Both the position numbers and the translations under genes were made by a program. The notes under the pieces are model-generated. The model had not been told where the DNA came from. It ran no database searches and worked only from the letters and a program-made list of their open reading frames with translations. Source: Gammaproteobacteria bacterium (lineage in GTDB: Bacteria > Pseudomonadota > Gammaproteobacteria > Pseudomonadales > Azotimanducaceae). Taken from it: 64,000 nucleotides of DNA. Shown here one piece after another: positions 51,083-59,701 of this stretch (within the stretch, counting starts at the first letter, position 1; the number at the start of each line of letters is the position of its first letter). The stretch is taken from assembly GCA_007694905.1 (NCBI GenBank), contig REEU01000144.1, positions 1-64,000 of the forward strand. The letters run 5' to 3'.

Positions 51083-51867
51083 ACGGCCGTGTAGCCGCCA
51101 TCGATCACCAGTTCGGAACCGGTCATGAAGCTGGCATCGTCAGATGCCAGAAAGAGGATGCCCCGTGCCACTTCCTCCGGTTCGCCAAAGCGCCCCATGG
51201 GATGCAGGGCGCGAATGGTTTCACGGATCTCTTCCGGCGTGTAGCCGTCCGTGATCGGGTCCACCTGAGAAAATGCGTTCTCGATCAGGTTGGTTCGAAT
51301 GTAGCCTGGGTGAACTGAGTTGACCCGTATCGGCAGGCCCTCACGGGCGCACCAGGCGGCCACCGACTTGGTGAGGAGCCGGACACCGCCTTTGGAGGCG
51401 TTGTAGGCGGGGCCAGCGCCACCCACGAGGCCCATTATGGATGACACGTTGATTATGCTGCCGCCGGCACTGCCGTTAAGGCGCATGGCCGCAACCGCCG
51501 CCTGCACGCCCAGGAAGACACCATCGAGGTTGACGTCCAGTACCTTCCGCCAGGTGGCGAGATCCATCTCGTCGAGACGTTCCCGGACCGCGATGCCGGC
51601 GTTATTTACCAGGATGTCGAGGCGCTCGAAGCGGGCGTTACAGCGCTCGATGGCCGCCGACCAGTCCGCAGGCGATGTCACGTCGTGGACCACGAAGTCC
51701 AGGTCGGCGGTGGCTCCCATGGCTGCGTGCAGGACCGCCTCGGCGTTCGGATCCTTATCCGTGGCCAGGACCCTGGCGCCTGCCTCCAGCAGTGCGCGTA
51801 CGGTGGCGAGACCGATTCCTGCGCCTGCGCCCGTCACCAGAGCGACTTTCGCATCTAACCGATTCAT
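51079..51867 (-). CDS. Short-chain dehydrogenase/reductase (SDR)
   Basis: A 262-residue classical SDR: VALVTGAGAGIGLATVRAL, ILVNNAGIAV, catalytic Ser in INVSSIMG, and YNASKGGVRLL with Tyr and Lys; C-terminal GSELVIDGGYTAV is also typical. Overlaps the gamma-glutamyltransferase gene by four bases, suggesting coupled expression. Specific substrate unknown. Confidence 0.9.
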   Translation of the reverse strand: MNRLDAKVALVTGAGAGIGLATVRALLEAGARVLATDKDPNAEAVLHAAMGATADLDFVVHDVTSPADWSAAIERCNARFERLDILVNNAGIAVRERLDEMDLATWRKVLDVNLDGVFLGVQAAVAAMRLNGSAGGSIINVSSIMGLVGGAGPAYNASKGGVRLLTKSVAAWCAREGLPIRVNSVHPGYIRTNLIENAFSQVDPITDGYTPEEIRETIRALHPMGRFGEPEEVARGILFLASDDASFMTGSELVIDGGYTAV

Positions 51868-52220
51868 GCAGCTCGTTCTCCGAATTGATAAGCGATGTCC
51901 GCGTGTGCGTCCGGTTGACCGGGCGGTGGCCAACGTCGTGACCTGTCCAGAGTCTCCTGCCGGTGCCCCTCGCAAGCATGCTGCCTAATGAAAAGGAATC
52001 AGGCCAGTGTGGTTCATGCTCCCGTGCCGGGCTCAGGCTTGTGCTGGCTTGGCGACTGCCTCGGGCTGCGAGAGCTCCGGTGAGGTCGAAGGCCGGGCCC
52101 GGACTGGCCGCGGCTGGGTGTGCGCCTCGAATGAAATGGTCGTGCAGAATCCGTTTCGAGGGCCTGCCGCGCGGCTTGGGTCCGGGTAACATGAGCGCCG
52201 GGATATTGGGAGCGCTCACC
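51868..52220. other. Intergenic stretch, nothing recognised
   Basis: About 350 bases between the SDR start and the outer-membrane gene. Open frames here run into neighbours and show no ribosome site. It must contain promoters for both sides; none could be placed securely. Confidence 0.4.
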
Positions 52221-52767
52221 ATGGCGAGAATCTTCGTGCTGCTGCTGGCCTTGCTGATGATCGCTGCGCCGGCCTTCGCGGCTTCCGGACCGTCTTACAA
52301 CTATGCCGAAGTCGGCTACACCTATCTCGACCCTGACGACTTTCCATCGGAGGATGGTGCCGGCGTCGGCGGCTCCATCGCCGTGTACCCCAACGTTCAC
52401 TTCGTTGCGGATTACGACCAGATCCGGGGGGGGTGGCGTGAAGGCACACTTCACGCGAGTGGCGATCGGATTCAATTCCTACATCGACCATCGCTCCGAT
52501 TTCATCGTCCGGGCCGGTTATTTTCGCTCCGAAGCGGACCAGACCGATGATGACTTTCTTGCGGAAGTGGGTGCGCGAGCGATCTTCTTTGGTCGTCTGG
52601 AACTGAGTACGTTTGTGACCTATTACGACAACAGCGTCTTCGGACAGGACATCAGCCTCAGCATCGGCAGTGTGTTCAATTTCACCGATCACTTCGGTCT
52701 CTCGCTGCGTGCGGATGCATCCACCGAACGGACCCAGGCCCAGGCGAGACTGCGCTACTCGTTCTGA
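52221..52767 (+). pseudogene. Small outer-membrane beta-barrel protein interrupted by a frameshift at a G8 tract
   Basis: ATG 52221 (GGGAG eight bases before) gives a signal peptide (MARIFVLLLALLMIAAPAFA) and YNYAEVGYTYLDPDDF. At the run of eight G (52426-52433) the frame shifts: the remainder is coherent only in the +1-shifted frame, GVKAHFTRVAIGFNSYIDHR to LEVGARAIFF-type strands and the final ARLRYSF signature ending in Phe. With seven G the protein would be one continuous about 181-residue barrel. So the gene is either phase-variable or newly broken. The end overlaps the convergent neighbour by 13 bases. Confidence 0.82.
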
Positions 52768-53660
52768 AGCGGGCCGATGACGGATCGGCCCTGAAGGAGG
52801 TTCGCCGGCGCATAGCGGTCAGTGAGGATGCGAGCGTCCCGATCGTAGTCCCACTCGGTGCGCAGCGCGCCGGGGTAGCGCTCGATGGCGACGCCATAGG
52901 GGGCAAGCCGGGGTGCCAGCGCGGCCGCGCGCTGCTTCAGGGTTTCAGCATCCGGCCAGGACCGCTCCATGCCGATGAAGATGCGGTTGTGGCTGTCCTG
53001 CAAACGCAAGGTGGCGACAGTGGGAAAGCCGGCACGATAGGTCGCGGATTCGTGGTGGTAGAGCCGACTGGTCGCGAACGTGTTGGCCACGACCACGCCG
53101 TCGTCCGCAAGCACGCCGCGCAACTCCTCGAAGAACTCCACGGTCATCAGATGCTCGGGAATGTATTCGGCGGTGAAGGCGTCCAGTAGAATAAGATCCC
53201 AGGTTTCGCCCGCAAGTAACGCCCGTTTCACGAACACGCGCGCATCGCGCTCGTGGACGCGCATGTTTGCGCTGGGTGTGAAGTCGAAGTAGCGTGTCGC
53301 GACCTTCACCACGGCTGGATCAATTTCCACCAGATCCTGTTCGGCGTCGGGAAACAGCGCTTCGAACACCCTTGGCATGGTGCCGCCGCCAAGCCCGATG
53401 ACCAGGATTCGGCTCGGTTCAGGCTTCAGCAGCAGCCCCGCGAACATCATTCTCACGTAGCTGAACACCAGTCGGTCCGGATTCTGCAGGTCCATGCAGG
53501 TCTGGCGCGAGCTGCTGCGTCGTTCACTGAACAACAGGCAGCGCACGCCGCCCTGGTCGCGGACGAGGATATTGCGGTACAGGGAGCGCTCCTCGTGGAT
53601 GACCTGCGCCGAGCCGAACACGGGTATCAGCAGCAGGAGCAGCAGTAGCTTGGGCTTCAT
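52755..53660 (-). CDS. Spermidine-synthase-like protein (periplasm-facing half of a split pair)
   Basis: A 301-residue protein with an N-terminal hydrophobic segment (1-18). The Rossmann core ILVIGLGGGTMPRVF (about 86-100), VEIDPAVVKVATRYF and LDAFTAEYIPEHL match spermidine synthase-like aminopropyltransferases, but the catalytic Asp pair and polyamine loop are not convincing, as in the fused MFS/spermidine-synthase family. Overlaps the membrane partner gene by four bases. Probably acts with it in one complex; reaction unknown. Confidence 0.82.
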   Translation of the reverse strand: MKPKLLLLLLLIPVFGSAQVIHEERSLYRNILVRDQGGVRCLLFSERRSSSRQTCMDLQNPDRLVFSYVRMMFAGLLLKPEPSRILVIGLGGGTMPRVFEALFPDAEQDLVEIDPAVVKVATRYFDFTPSANMRVHERDARVFVKRALLAGETWDLILLDAFTAEYIPEHLMTVEFFEELRGVLADDGVVVANTFATSRLYHHESATYRAGFPTVATLRLQDSHNRIFIGMERSWPDAETLKQRAAALAPRLAPYGVAIERYPGALRTEWDYDRDARILTDRYAPANLLQGRSVIGPLQNE

Positions 53661-54259
53661 GGCGCGGGCTCCAGGCGCCTGTCAGCAACGAGGGCAAGCG
53701 TACCGCACAACAGCAGCAGCACGATCAGCGCGATCAGGATGGTGTCCACAGCGAACCAGAGGACGAAGTAGAACGAGGTCCCCAGCGTGCCGATGGCGCT
53801 GCCCAGCGTCGAGACGAAATACAACAGGCCCGCAACCTGTCCGCTGTGGTGCGTGTCCCGGATCAGCAGGCGCACAGAGTAGGGCGAGATCATGCCCAGC
53901 AGCACCGTGGGCAAGCCGAACAGAAAAACGGACGCCACCAAGGAGCCATAGCGCGGGTCCTCGATGCGCGCGAACACCCAGGTCATCATCCCGTCTCCGA
54001 ACAGCAGCAGGGGGCCGACCAGGATCGCACCGGCGAAGAACAGCATGCCGAACCGGGTGAGGTTCGGCTCCATGAGGGACAGCCGTCCACCGAGCAGGTA
54101 GCCGAAAGAGAGCGCCAGCATGAAGACGGTGATGATCGAGCCCCAAACGTGCACGCTGGAGCCGAACCAGGGTGCCAGGATGCGCCCCCCGAGCAGTTCG
54201 ACGGACATGATGGTGAAGCCGCCGGTAAAAGCGAGCACAAAGATGACAGCGCGGCGCAT
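53657..54259 (-). CDS. Membrane partner of the spermidine-synthase-like protein
   Basis: A 200-residue membrane protein with about five helices. FTIMSVELLGGRILAPWFGS (about 15-34) is the hallmark N-terminal motif of the membrane half of fused MFS/spermidine synthases. GMISPYSVRLLI and LGSAIGTLGTSFYFVLWF follow. In many bacteria both halves are one polypeptide; here the downstream gene encodes the soluble half with a four-base overlap (ATGA). Confidence 0.85.
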   Translation of the reverse strand: MRRAVIFVLAFTGGFTIMSVELLGGRILAPWFGSSVHVWGSIITVFMLALSFGYLLGGRLSLMEPNLTRFGMLFFAGAILVGPLLLFGDGMMTWVFARIEDPRYGSLVASVFLFGLPTVLLGMISPYSVRLLIRDTHHSGQVAGLLYFVSTLGSAIGTLGTSFYFVLWFAVDTILIALIVLLLLCGTLALVADRRLEPAP

Positions 54260-54402
54260 GGGACTCCGATGGCTGGTAGCGAGGCAGGCGAGAGTTTAGC
54301 CTCTGTGTCGGATCGATGTCTGGGAGCAGTCCTGACAGACTGCGGTTGTGGCTCTCCAGGTGGCCGCTACAATGCACCATCGTCGCACTACGGGTCCGGA
54401 CC

Positions 54403-54972
54403 ATGAATCTACCCAATCTGCTGACTCTGGTCCGGATCGGTCTGGTACCGGTACTGATCCTGACCTTTCTGTTACCCTGGACGTGGAGCTATCTGCTCGG
54501 CGCTGGAGTCTTTGCCCTTGCCAGCATCACCGACTGGCTGGACGGCTACCTGGCACGGCGCTGGAAACAGATCTCCCAGTTCGGAGCCTTTCTCGACCCG
54601 GTCGCCGACAAGCTCATCGTGGTGAGCGCCCTGGTCATGCTTGCGGGGGCTCACGCGAACATCTGGCTGTCGCTGGCCGCCGTCGTGATCATTGGTCGCG
54701 AAGTGGCGATTTCCGCGCTCAGGGAGTGGATGGCGGAAATGCAGCGCCGGGGTCTGGTGGCCGTCAGCTGGGTGGGCAAAGCAAAGACTGCGGTGCAAAT
54801 GATCGCCATCCTGGTGCTGCTGGCGCATCCTGCGGACCTGTCTCTGAGCCTGGTTTGGTTGGGGTACGGTCTGCTCTATGTGGCTGCGGTCCTGACCCTC
54901 TGGTCAATGGTCGCTTATCTGCGGGCGGCCTGGCCCACCTTGCGTGAGGCCTACCTGGACGCGGCCCCCTGA
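54403..54972 (+). CDS. pgsA: CDP-diacylglycerol-glycerol-3-phosphate 3-phosphatidyltransferase PgsA
   Basis: A 189-residue, membrane-embedded enzyme that makes phosphatidylglycerol phosphate. NLPNLLTLVRIGLVPVLIL opens it, and the catalytic CDP-alcohol signature is intact: DWLDGYLARRWKQISQFGAF followed by LDPVADK (D-x2-D-G-x2-A-R...G-x3-D-x3-D). Start 54403 matches family N-termini; an in-frame upstream region without a ribosome site is ignored. It stands just upstream of the tRNA. Confidence 0.95.
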   Translation: MNLPNLLTLVRIGLVPVLILTFLLPWTWSYLLGAGVFALASITDWLDGYLARRWKQISQFGAFLDPVADKLIVVSALVMLAGAHANIWLSLAAVVIIGREVAISALREWMAEMQRRGLVAVSWVGKAKTAVQMIAILVLLAHPADLSLSLVWLGYGLLYVAAVLTLWSMVAYLRAAWPTLREAYLDAAP

Positions 54973-55045
54973 CGTTCTACGGGTGCCACGTTGAGACTGG
55001 CGCTGGCAACCGGCGCTCAAATCAGTATCATTCGCGCCTCACCTG

Positions 55046-55119
55046 GGCTGGGTGGCAGAGTGGTCATGCAGCGGACTGCAAATCCGCCTACGCCGGTTCG
55101 ATTCCGACCCCAGCCTCCA
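55046..55119 (+). tRNA. tRNA-Cys (GCA)
   Basis: Cloverleaf reads cleanly: acceptor GGCTGGG pairs with CCCAGCC, discriminator U, encoded CCA. The D arm contains GCAGAGTGGTCATGC, the anticodon arm GGACTGCAAATCC carries GCA (Cys), and the T arm ends CGGTTCGATTCCG. There is no intron. A decayed second copy follows at about 55164. Confidence 0.97.
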
Positions 55120-55163
55120 AATTCCTGTTCCAGCTTCGAACGTCAGATATCGCAGTTGCGGGC

Positions 55164-55255
55164 GGCCTAGGTGAACCTCCGCCGCCGCATGCGGAGCAGC
55201 CTGCGAGGCCCGGTTCGCTACCGACCCCCAGCCTCCAAATTCCTGTTCCAGCTTC
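55164..55255 (+). pseudogene. Degenerate tandem copy of tRNA-Cys
   Basis: A 46-base block (55210-55255) nearly repeats the T arm, acceptor 3' strand, CCA and flank of tRNA-Cys (55093-55137), including AGCCTCCAAATTCCTGTTCC without change. Upstream, at the spacing expected for the 5' part, GGCCTAGGTG stands where the true tRNA has GGCTGGGTGG, followed by a non-pairing remainder. The anticodon stem is lost, so the copy is inactive. The T-run just after it, at 55255, could act as a terminator. Confidence 0.7.
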
Positions 55256-55259
55256 TTTT

Positions 55260-56123
55260 TCAGCGCAGCAGCAGCACCGGAATGCTGGCAGCACGGAGCA
55301 GATCCAGGGTGCGGCTGCCGAAGAAGATCCGCCGCAGGGTCGAGTGGGTGAAGGCGCCCATCACCAGCATGTTGATATCGAATTCCTGAACCTTCTTGGC
55401 CACGGTGGTTTCCGCATCGCCGTGCAGCAGGTGGGCTTCCACCTCGAAGCCCGCCTGCGCCAGCGTCTCTCGCGCCCATTCAAGCTGCTTAGATGCGTCC
55501 TTGCGCGGTTTGCCGGACATCAGCAAGTGGATGGGCAGTCCTGCGAACAATGGGCTGGTTGCCAGCATGACGACGCCTTTACGGGTGAGGTTGCCGCCGT
55601 CGAAGGCGATCATGATGCGTCGTGGCACCTGGAAATCCCGAGTCACGGTGAGGATCGGCTTGTGCAGCGCACGGACCACCCGCTCGACGTTGCGGCCGAG
55701 GTCGCGCTGGGTGGTCTCGGCTGATTCACCGCGCCGTCCGAGGACGAACAGTCTGACGCTGTCCTCCTGCTCGACCAGCGTCGCCTCGAGTTCGCCGTGG
55801 CGCTGGCGCACATCAGGGGACGCTACGCCTGCGGCGACGGCCCGTTCCCGGAGCTGATTGAGGAACAACCGGCCGCTCTCCCGCGCAGCGCGGCTGCGGG
55901 CCTCATCTTCGGCAGCGAGAGTCTGCAGCAGTTTCTCCTGGGCATCGACACCGATGGCACCGCTGTGATCCACCTCGACTGCCCGTTCCGGATGGCGATC
56001 CAGGATGTGCAGAAATTCCAGCGGCAGGGACAGCCTCAGGGCCGCCCAGGCGGCGTAATCCGCCACGTGATTGGCATACTGCGATTGATCGACGCAGGCC
56101 AGAACCCGGCTTTCGCTTGGCAT
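55260..56123 (-). CDS. Universal stress protein with two UspA domains
   Basis: A 287-residue tandem UspA protein. The first domain starts RVLACVDQSQYANHVADYAA; the second starts RRIMIAFDGGNLTRKGVVML and holds INMLVMGAFTHSTLRRIFFG (the G-x2-G-x9-G(S/T)-type nucleotide motif in degenerate form) near the end. Family knowledge: stress-response proteins that bind ATP or regulate partners. Follows the SulP gene by 14 bases on the same strand, so it may regulate that transporter. Confidence 0.9.
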   Translation of the reverse strand: MPSESRVLACVDQSQYANHVADYAAWAALRLSLPLEFLHILDRHPERAVEVDHSGAIGVDAQEKLLQTLAAEDEARSRAARESGRLFLNQLRERAVAAGVASPDVRQRHGELEATLVEQEDSVRLFVLGRRGESAETTQRDLGRNVERVVRALHKPILTVTRDFQVPRRIMIAFDGGNLTRKGVVMLATSPLFAGLPIHLLMSGKPRKDASKQLEWARETLAQAGFEVEAHLLHGDAETTVAKKVQEFDINMLVMGAFTHSTLRRIFFGSRTLDLLRAASIPVLLLR

Positions 56124-56137
56124 CGGTTGCGCTCCCG

Positions 56138-57613
56138 TCAGTGTCCCAGCAATCGAATGTCGGCATCGGGTTTATCGTGGATGCCGAAGCGGTCGATCAT
56201 GGTGGCGCTGGCTTCATTGAGCCCGATGACTTCCACCGTGGTGCCATCCCGCTGGAATTTGATGACCACCTTATCCAGAGCGCTCACGGCCGTGATGTCC
56301 CAGAAGTGGGCCCCGCTGACGTCGATGCGGACGCGATCGATCACTTCGCGGAAATCGAAGGCGTCGATGAAGCTGTCGGCGGAGGCGAAGAACACCTGGC
56401 CGGTGACGATGTAGGTGCGCACGCGCCCTTCATCTTCAGTGCGGGAGGTCACGAACAGAATGCGCCCCACCTTCTGGGCGAAGAAGAAGCCAGAGAGCAG
56501 AACGCCCACGGCGACACCCTTGGCCAGGTCATGGGTCAGGACCACCACGACGACGGTAGCCAGCATCACCACGCTGGAACTCTTCGGGTGCTCCTTGAGA
56601 TTGCGGATCGAGTCCCAGTTGAAGGTGCCGATGGCCACCATGATCATTACGGCCACCAGTGCGGCCATGGGGATGCGGGCCACCCAGTCGCCGATGAACA
56701 CCACCATCACCAGCAGGAAGACACCTGCGGCGAGGCAGGACAGGCGTCCCCGACCGCCGGATTTCACGTTGATCACCGACTGTCCGATCATGGCGCAGCC
56801 GGCCATGCCGCCAAGGAAACCGGAGGTGATGTTGGCCACGCCCTGGCCAACGGATTCGCGGGCCTTGTTGCTCGGGGAGTCGGTGAGATCGTCGACGATG
56901 GTCGCCGTCATCATGGATTCCAGCAGGCCGACCACGGCCAGGGTGGCGGCGACCGGGAAGATGATCTGCAGCGTCTCCCAGTTCAGCGGCACGTCCGGGA
57001 ACAGGAACACCGGCAGGCTGCTCGGCAACTCACCCATGTCGCCGACGGTGCGGACGTCGAGGCCGAAGACCATGGCCACGGCGGTCAGAACGACGATGGC
57101 GATGAGCGGCGACGGGATCGCACGGGTGAGCATGGGCAACAGGTAGATGATGCCGAGACCACCGGCCACCATGGCGTAGACGGGCCAGGCCACGCCGGTC
57201 AATTCCGGGATCTGGGCGAGAAAAATCAGTATGGCCAGGGCGTTGACGAAGCCGGTGATGACCGAGCGCGAGACGAATCGCATCAAGCGGTCGAGCCGGA
57301 TCCAGCCGGCAATGATCTGCAGGATGCCGGTGAGGACGGTGGCCGCGAGCAGATACTGCAGCCCGTGATCGCGCACGAGAACCACCATCAGCAGCGCCAT
57401 GGCACCGGTGGCGGCGGAAATCATGCCGGGCCGGCCGCCGGTGAAGGCGATCACCGTAGCGATGGAGAAGGAGGCGTAGAGCCCCACTTTGGGATCGACG
57501 CCGGCGATGATGGAAAAGGCGATGGCCTCGGGGATGAGCGCCAGCGCCACCACCAGGCCGGCGAGCAGGTCGTTGCGGATATTGGAAAGCCAGTCCTGGC
57601 GTAGCGTGTTCAT
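56138..57613 (-). CDS. SulP family anion transporter with STAS domain
   Basis: A 491-residue inner-membrane transporter. [20 protein letters not shown] is the SulP entry motif, with [20 protein letters not shown] in the next helix and [30 protein letters not shown] characteristic of the core. A C-terminal STAS domain (about 400-490; [14 protein letters not shown]) follows. Substrates in the family are sulfate, bicarbonate or dicarboxylates. ATG 57613 is chosen because it is where SulP homology begins. Operon with the universal stress gene. Confidence 0.92.
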   Translation of the reverse strand: MNTLRQDWLSNIRNDLLAGLVVALALIPEAIAFSIIAGVDPKVGLYASFSIATVIAFTGGRPGMISAATGAMALLMVVLVRDHGLQYLLAATVLTGILQIIAGWIRLDRLMRFVSRSVITGFVNALAILIFLAQIPELTGVAWPVYAMVAGGLGIIYLLPMLTRAIPSPLIAIVVLTAVAMVFGLDVRTVGDMGELPSSLPVFLFPDVPLNWETLQIIFPVAATLAVVGLLESMMTATIVDDLTDSPSNKARESVGQGVANITSGFLGGMAGCAMIGQSVINVKSGGRGRLSCLAAGVFLLVMVVFIGDWVARIPMAALVAVMIMVAIGTFNWDSIRNLKEHPKSSSVVMLATVVVVVLTHDLAKGVAVGVLLSGFFFAQKVGRILFVTSRTEDEGRVRTYIVTGQVFFASADSFIDAFDFREVIDRVRIDVSGAHFWDITAVSALDKVVIKFQRDGTTVEVIGLNEASATMIDRFGIHDKPDADIRLLGH

Positions 57614-57881
57614 CGCTGGGGTAGAGCGCCTTTGGCATACCGCAGGTGGGCGGATGTGACGAGTGGTGCCCGAGCCAACATGCGCGCGTCCCGCCGAAGC
57701 AACGGCAGCTCCGAAGCGGGCGGAATGAAGCGGCTCTGGCGAGCCTGGGATTTGAATGCCGACAAGCGCCTGGCGCGGCCGGACGCGGAGTCTATTGGGA
57801 ACGGGCCCGCCGAGCAAATGCACCGCGTAAGGCGTCCGCGTTACCATCGACGCTCACCTAAGGTGGCGGGAGGCCGCGAAC

Positions 57882-59105
57882 ATGCCGGCCGACAAGCAAG
57901 GCGTGGATCGCTGGCTATCCCTTCTGATCGAACTCGAGGACGGGCCGGGCGCGCTGGAGAAAGCGCTGCACCACTTCTCGGTGGCGGGGGTGAACCTGAC
58001 CCACATCGAATCCCGCCCCGCCCGCGACGGTCGCTTCGATTTCTACGTGGACTGCGAAGGTCAGCGCGGTGATCCAGCGATCGAGGCCGTGATTGCAGCG
58101 CTTGAACACGAGTCGGAAACGCTGCTCGTTCTCGACCAGCGCACAGTGCCCTGGTTTCCTCGGCAGGTGTCGGAACTCGATCGTATCGCCAGCCACACGC
58201 TGGACGCTGGTGCCGAGCTGGAAGCGCGCCATCAGGGCTTCAAGGATCCGGACTACCGCGCCCGTCGCGCCATGATCGACCGCCTGGCGCGCAACCACGT
58301 ACATGGCGCGCCTATTCCGCGGGTGGATTACACGGAGCAGGAGATCGAGACCTGGGGCATCGTCTATCGCAAGCTCGCAGAGCTTCACCAGCAGCGCGGC
58401 TGCGCCGCCTATCTCGAGGCCTTCGAGCACATGGCTCGAGCCTGCAGCTATGCCGCCGACAATATTCCCCAGGCGGCGGAGGTGAGTGCCTTTCTTGAGT
58501 CCCGCACCGGTTTCCGGCTGCGTCCCGTTGCGGGACTCCTGGCGCCGCGGGACTTTCTCAACGGGCTCGCGTTCCGCATCTTCTTCTCGACCCAGTACAT
58601 CCGCCATCACTCGGCGCCGCTGTACACCCCGGAACCGGACGTCTGCCACGAACTCATCGGCCACGCGCCCATGTTCGCGGATGCGGCCTTTGCTGATCTC
58701 TCCCAGGAGATCGGCCTGGCCAGCCTGGGTGCCAGCGATGCGGAGATCGAGCATCTGGCACGCTGCTACTGGTTCTCGGTGGAGTTCGGCCTGGTCCGTG
58801 AGCAGGGTGACCTCAAGGCCTACGGTGCCGGTTTGCTGTCCAGCTACGGCGAGCTCGAGTATGCGTGTGCGGGGCAGGAGGCGGAGCTGCGGGACTGGGA
58901 TCCTGCAGCGGCTGCGGAGCAGGACTTCCCGATCACGGAGTATCAGCCGGTGTACTTCGTCGCCGATTCCCTGCAGGACGCCAAGGCACGCATGCAGGCC
59001 TACTGCCGCACTCTGGCGCGACCGTTCTATGCCCGCTACCAGCCAGCGACGGAATCCATCTGGGTGGATCGGGCCGTGCGGCGGGCGTCGAGTTCACGCC
59101 GGTAG
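57882..59105 (+). CDS. phhA: Phenylalanine 4-monooxygenase with N-terminal ACT domain (animal-type)
   Basis: A 407-residue iron/tetrahydropterin hydroxylase. The N-terminus (about 12-90; LSLLIELEDGPGALEKALHH, NLTHIESRP) is an ACT regulatory domain, absent from most bacterial PhhA (about 270 aa). The catalytic part has GFRLRPVAGLLAPRDFLNGL, YTPEPDVCHELIGHAPMF (both Fe His), FADLSQEIGLASLGA and YWFSVEFGL (Fe Glu), closely resembling metazoan phenylalanine hydroxylase. Converts Phe to Tyr with O2. GGGAGG lies before ATG 57882. Together with hpd it feeds Tyr catabolism; no pterin-carbinolamine dehydratase in the window. Confidence 0.93.
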   Translation: MPADKQGVDRWLSLLIELEDGPGALEKALHHFSVAGVNLTHIESRPARDGRFDFYVDCEGQRGDPAIEAVIAALEHESETLLVLDQRTVPWFPRQVSELDRIASHTLDAGAELEARHQGFKDPDYRARRAMIDRLARNHVHGAPIPRVDYTEQEIETWGIVYRKLAELHQQRGCAAYLEAFEHMARACSYAADNIPQAAEVSAFLESRTGFRLRPVAGLLAPRDFLNGLAFRIFFSTQYIRHHSAPLYTPEPDVCHELIGHAPMFADAAFADLSQEIGLASLGASDAEIEHLARCYWFSVEFGLVREQGDLKAYGAGLLSSYGELEYACAGQEAELRDWDPAAAAEQDFPITEYQPVYFVADSLQDAKARMQAYCRTLARPFYARYQPATESIWVDRAVRRASSSRR

Positions 59106-59549
59106 CATCCGACTGTCCTTCATCGCCTTGAGGCTGAAGCTGGACTCCACGTGCCGCACGCCGGGGAAGCGCAGGATCCGCTCCATGCACAGCTCCGAAA
59201 AGTGGGCGACGTCCCGGGCCACCACTTTCATCAGGTAGTCGTGGGCGCCGCTGGTGGCGTGGCATTCGACAATGTGCTCTTCGTCGACCACCCGGCGGAT
59301 GAATTCCGCTGTGGTATCGGGCTGCCGCTCGAGTGAAACCTGGACGAAGGCGGTCACCGTCAGGCCGAGCAGGTGCTGGTCCAGGACGGCGGCGTAGCCC
59401 TGGATCACTCCGCTCTCTTCGAGCCGCTTCACCCGGCGGAAACAGGGCGACTCCGACAACCCCACCTGCTCTGAGAGGGCCACGTTGGACAGGCGGCCGT
59501 CGCGCTGCAGCAGTCCCAGGATCTGGCGTGCGATGGTATCGAGTTCCAC
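59094..59549 (-). CDS. Lrp/AsnC family transcriptional regulator
   Basis: A 151-residue regulator: DNA-binding HTH in RDGRLSNVALSEQVGLSESP and CFRRVKRLEESGVIQGYAAV, then a RAM effector domain with GAHDYLMKVVARDVAHFSEL and PGVRHVESSFSLKAMKDS. GTG 59549 is selected because AAGGAG lies six bases upstream. It reads into the hydroxylase 3' end by 12 bases and faces away from hpd, so it probably controls these aromatic amino acid genes, likely sensing Phe or Tyr. Confidence 0.92.
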   Translation of the reverse strand: MELDTIARQILGLLQRDGRLSNVALSEQVGLSESPCFRRVKRLEESGVIQGYAAVLDQHLLGLTVTAFVQVSLERQPDTTAEFIRRVVDEEHIVECHATSGAHDYLMKVVARDVAHFSELCMERILRFPGVRHVESSFSLKAMKDSRMLPA

Positions 59550-59701
59550 TGTTGGCTCCTTGTGGAAGAACTCTTCAATAAAAAGACGTATCAAGAAAGA
59601 ATATTGCTCCAAAGTGGCCGGAGTCGCAAAGATAGACAATTTCTTGCGCGGCGACCTCGGTAGCATGAAGGGGTCAACATGCGTCGTTGCGGAGGATCGA
59701 A
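59550..59701. promoter_or_regulatory. AT-rich control region between the Lrp-type gene and hpd
   Basis: A 152-base divergent spacer, clearly AT-richer than the genome, especially 59572-59612. AT-rich bendable DNA is normal for Lrp/AsnC binding. Poly-A/T tracts are present; no single operator can be fixed by eye. Confidence 0.5.

Noticed and set aside
55093-55255. A current integration site of a mobile island
   Set aside because: Only about 70 bases lie between the two repeat blocks and no integrase is present, so at most a relic.
56117-57604. A 495-codon + strand frame with extreme His/Asp/Gly content
   Set aside because: Exact antisense of the SulP gene; hydrophobic helices read backwards give this pattern.
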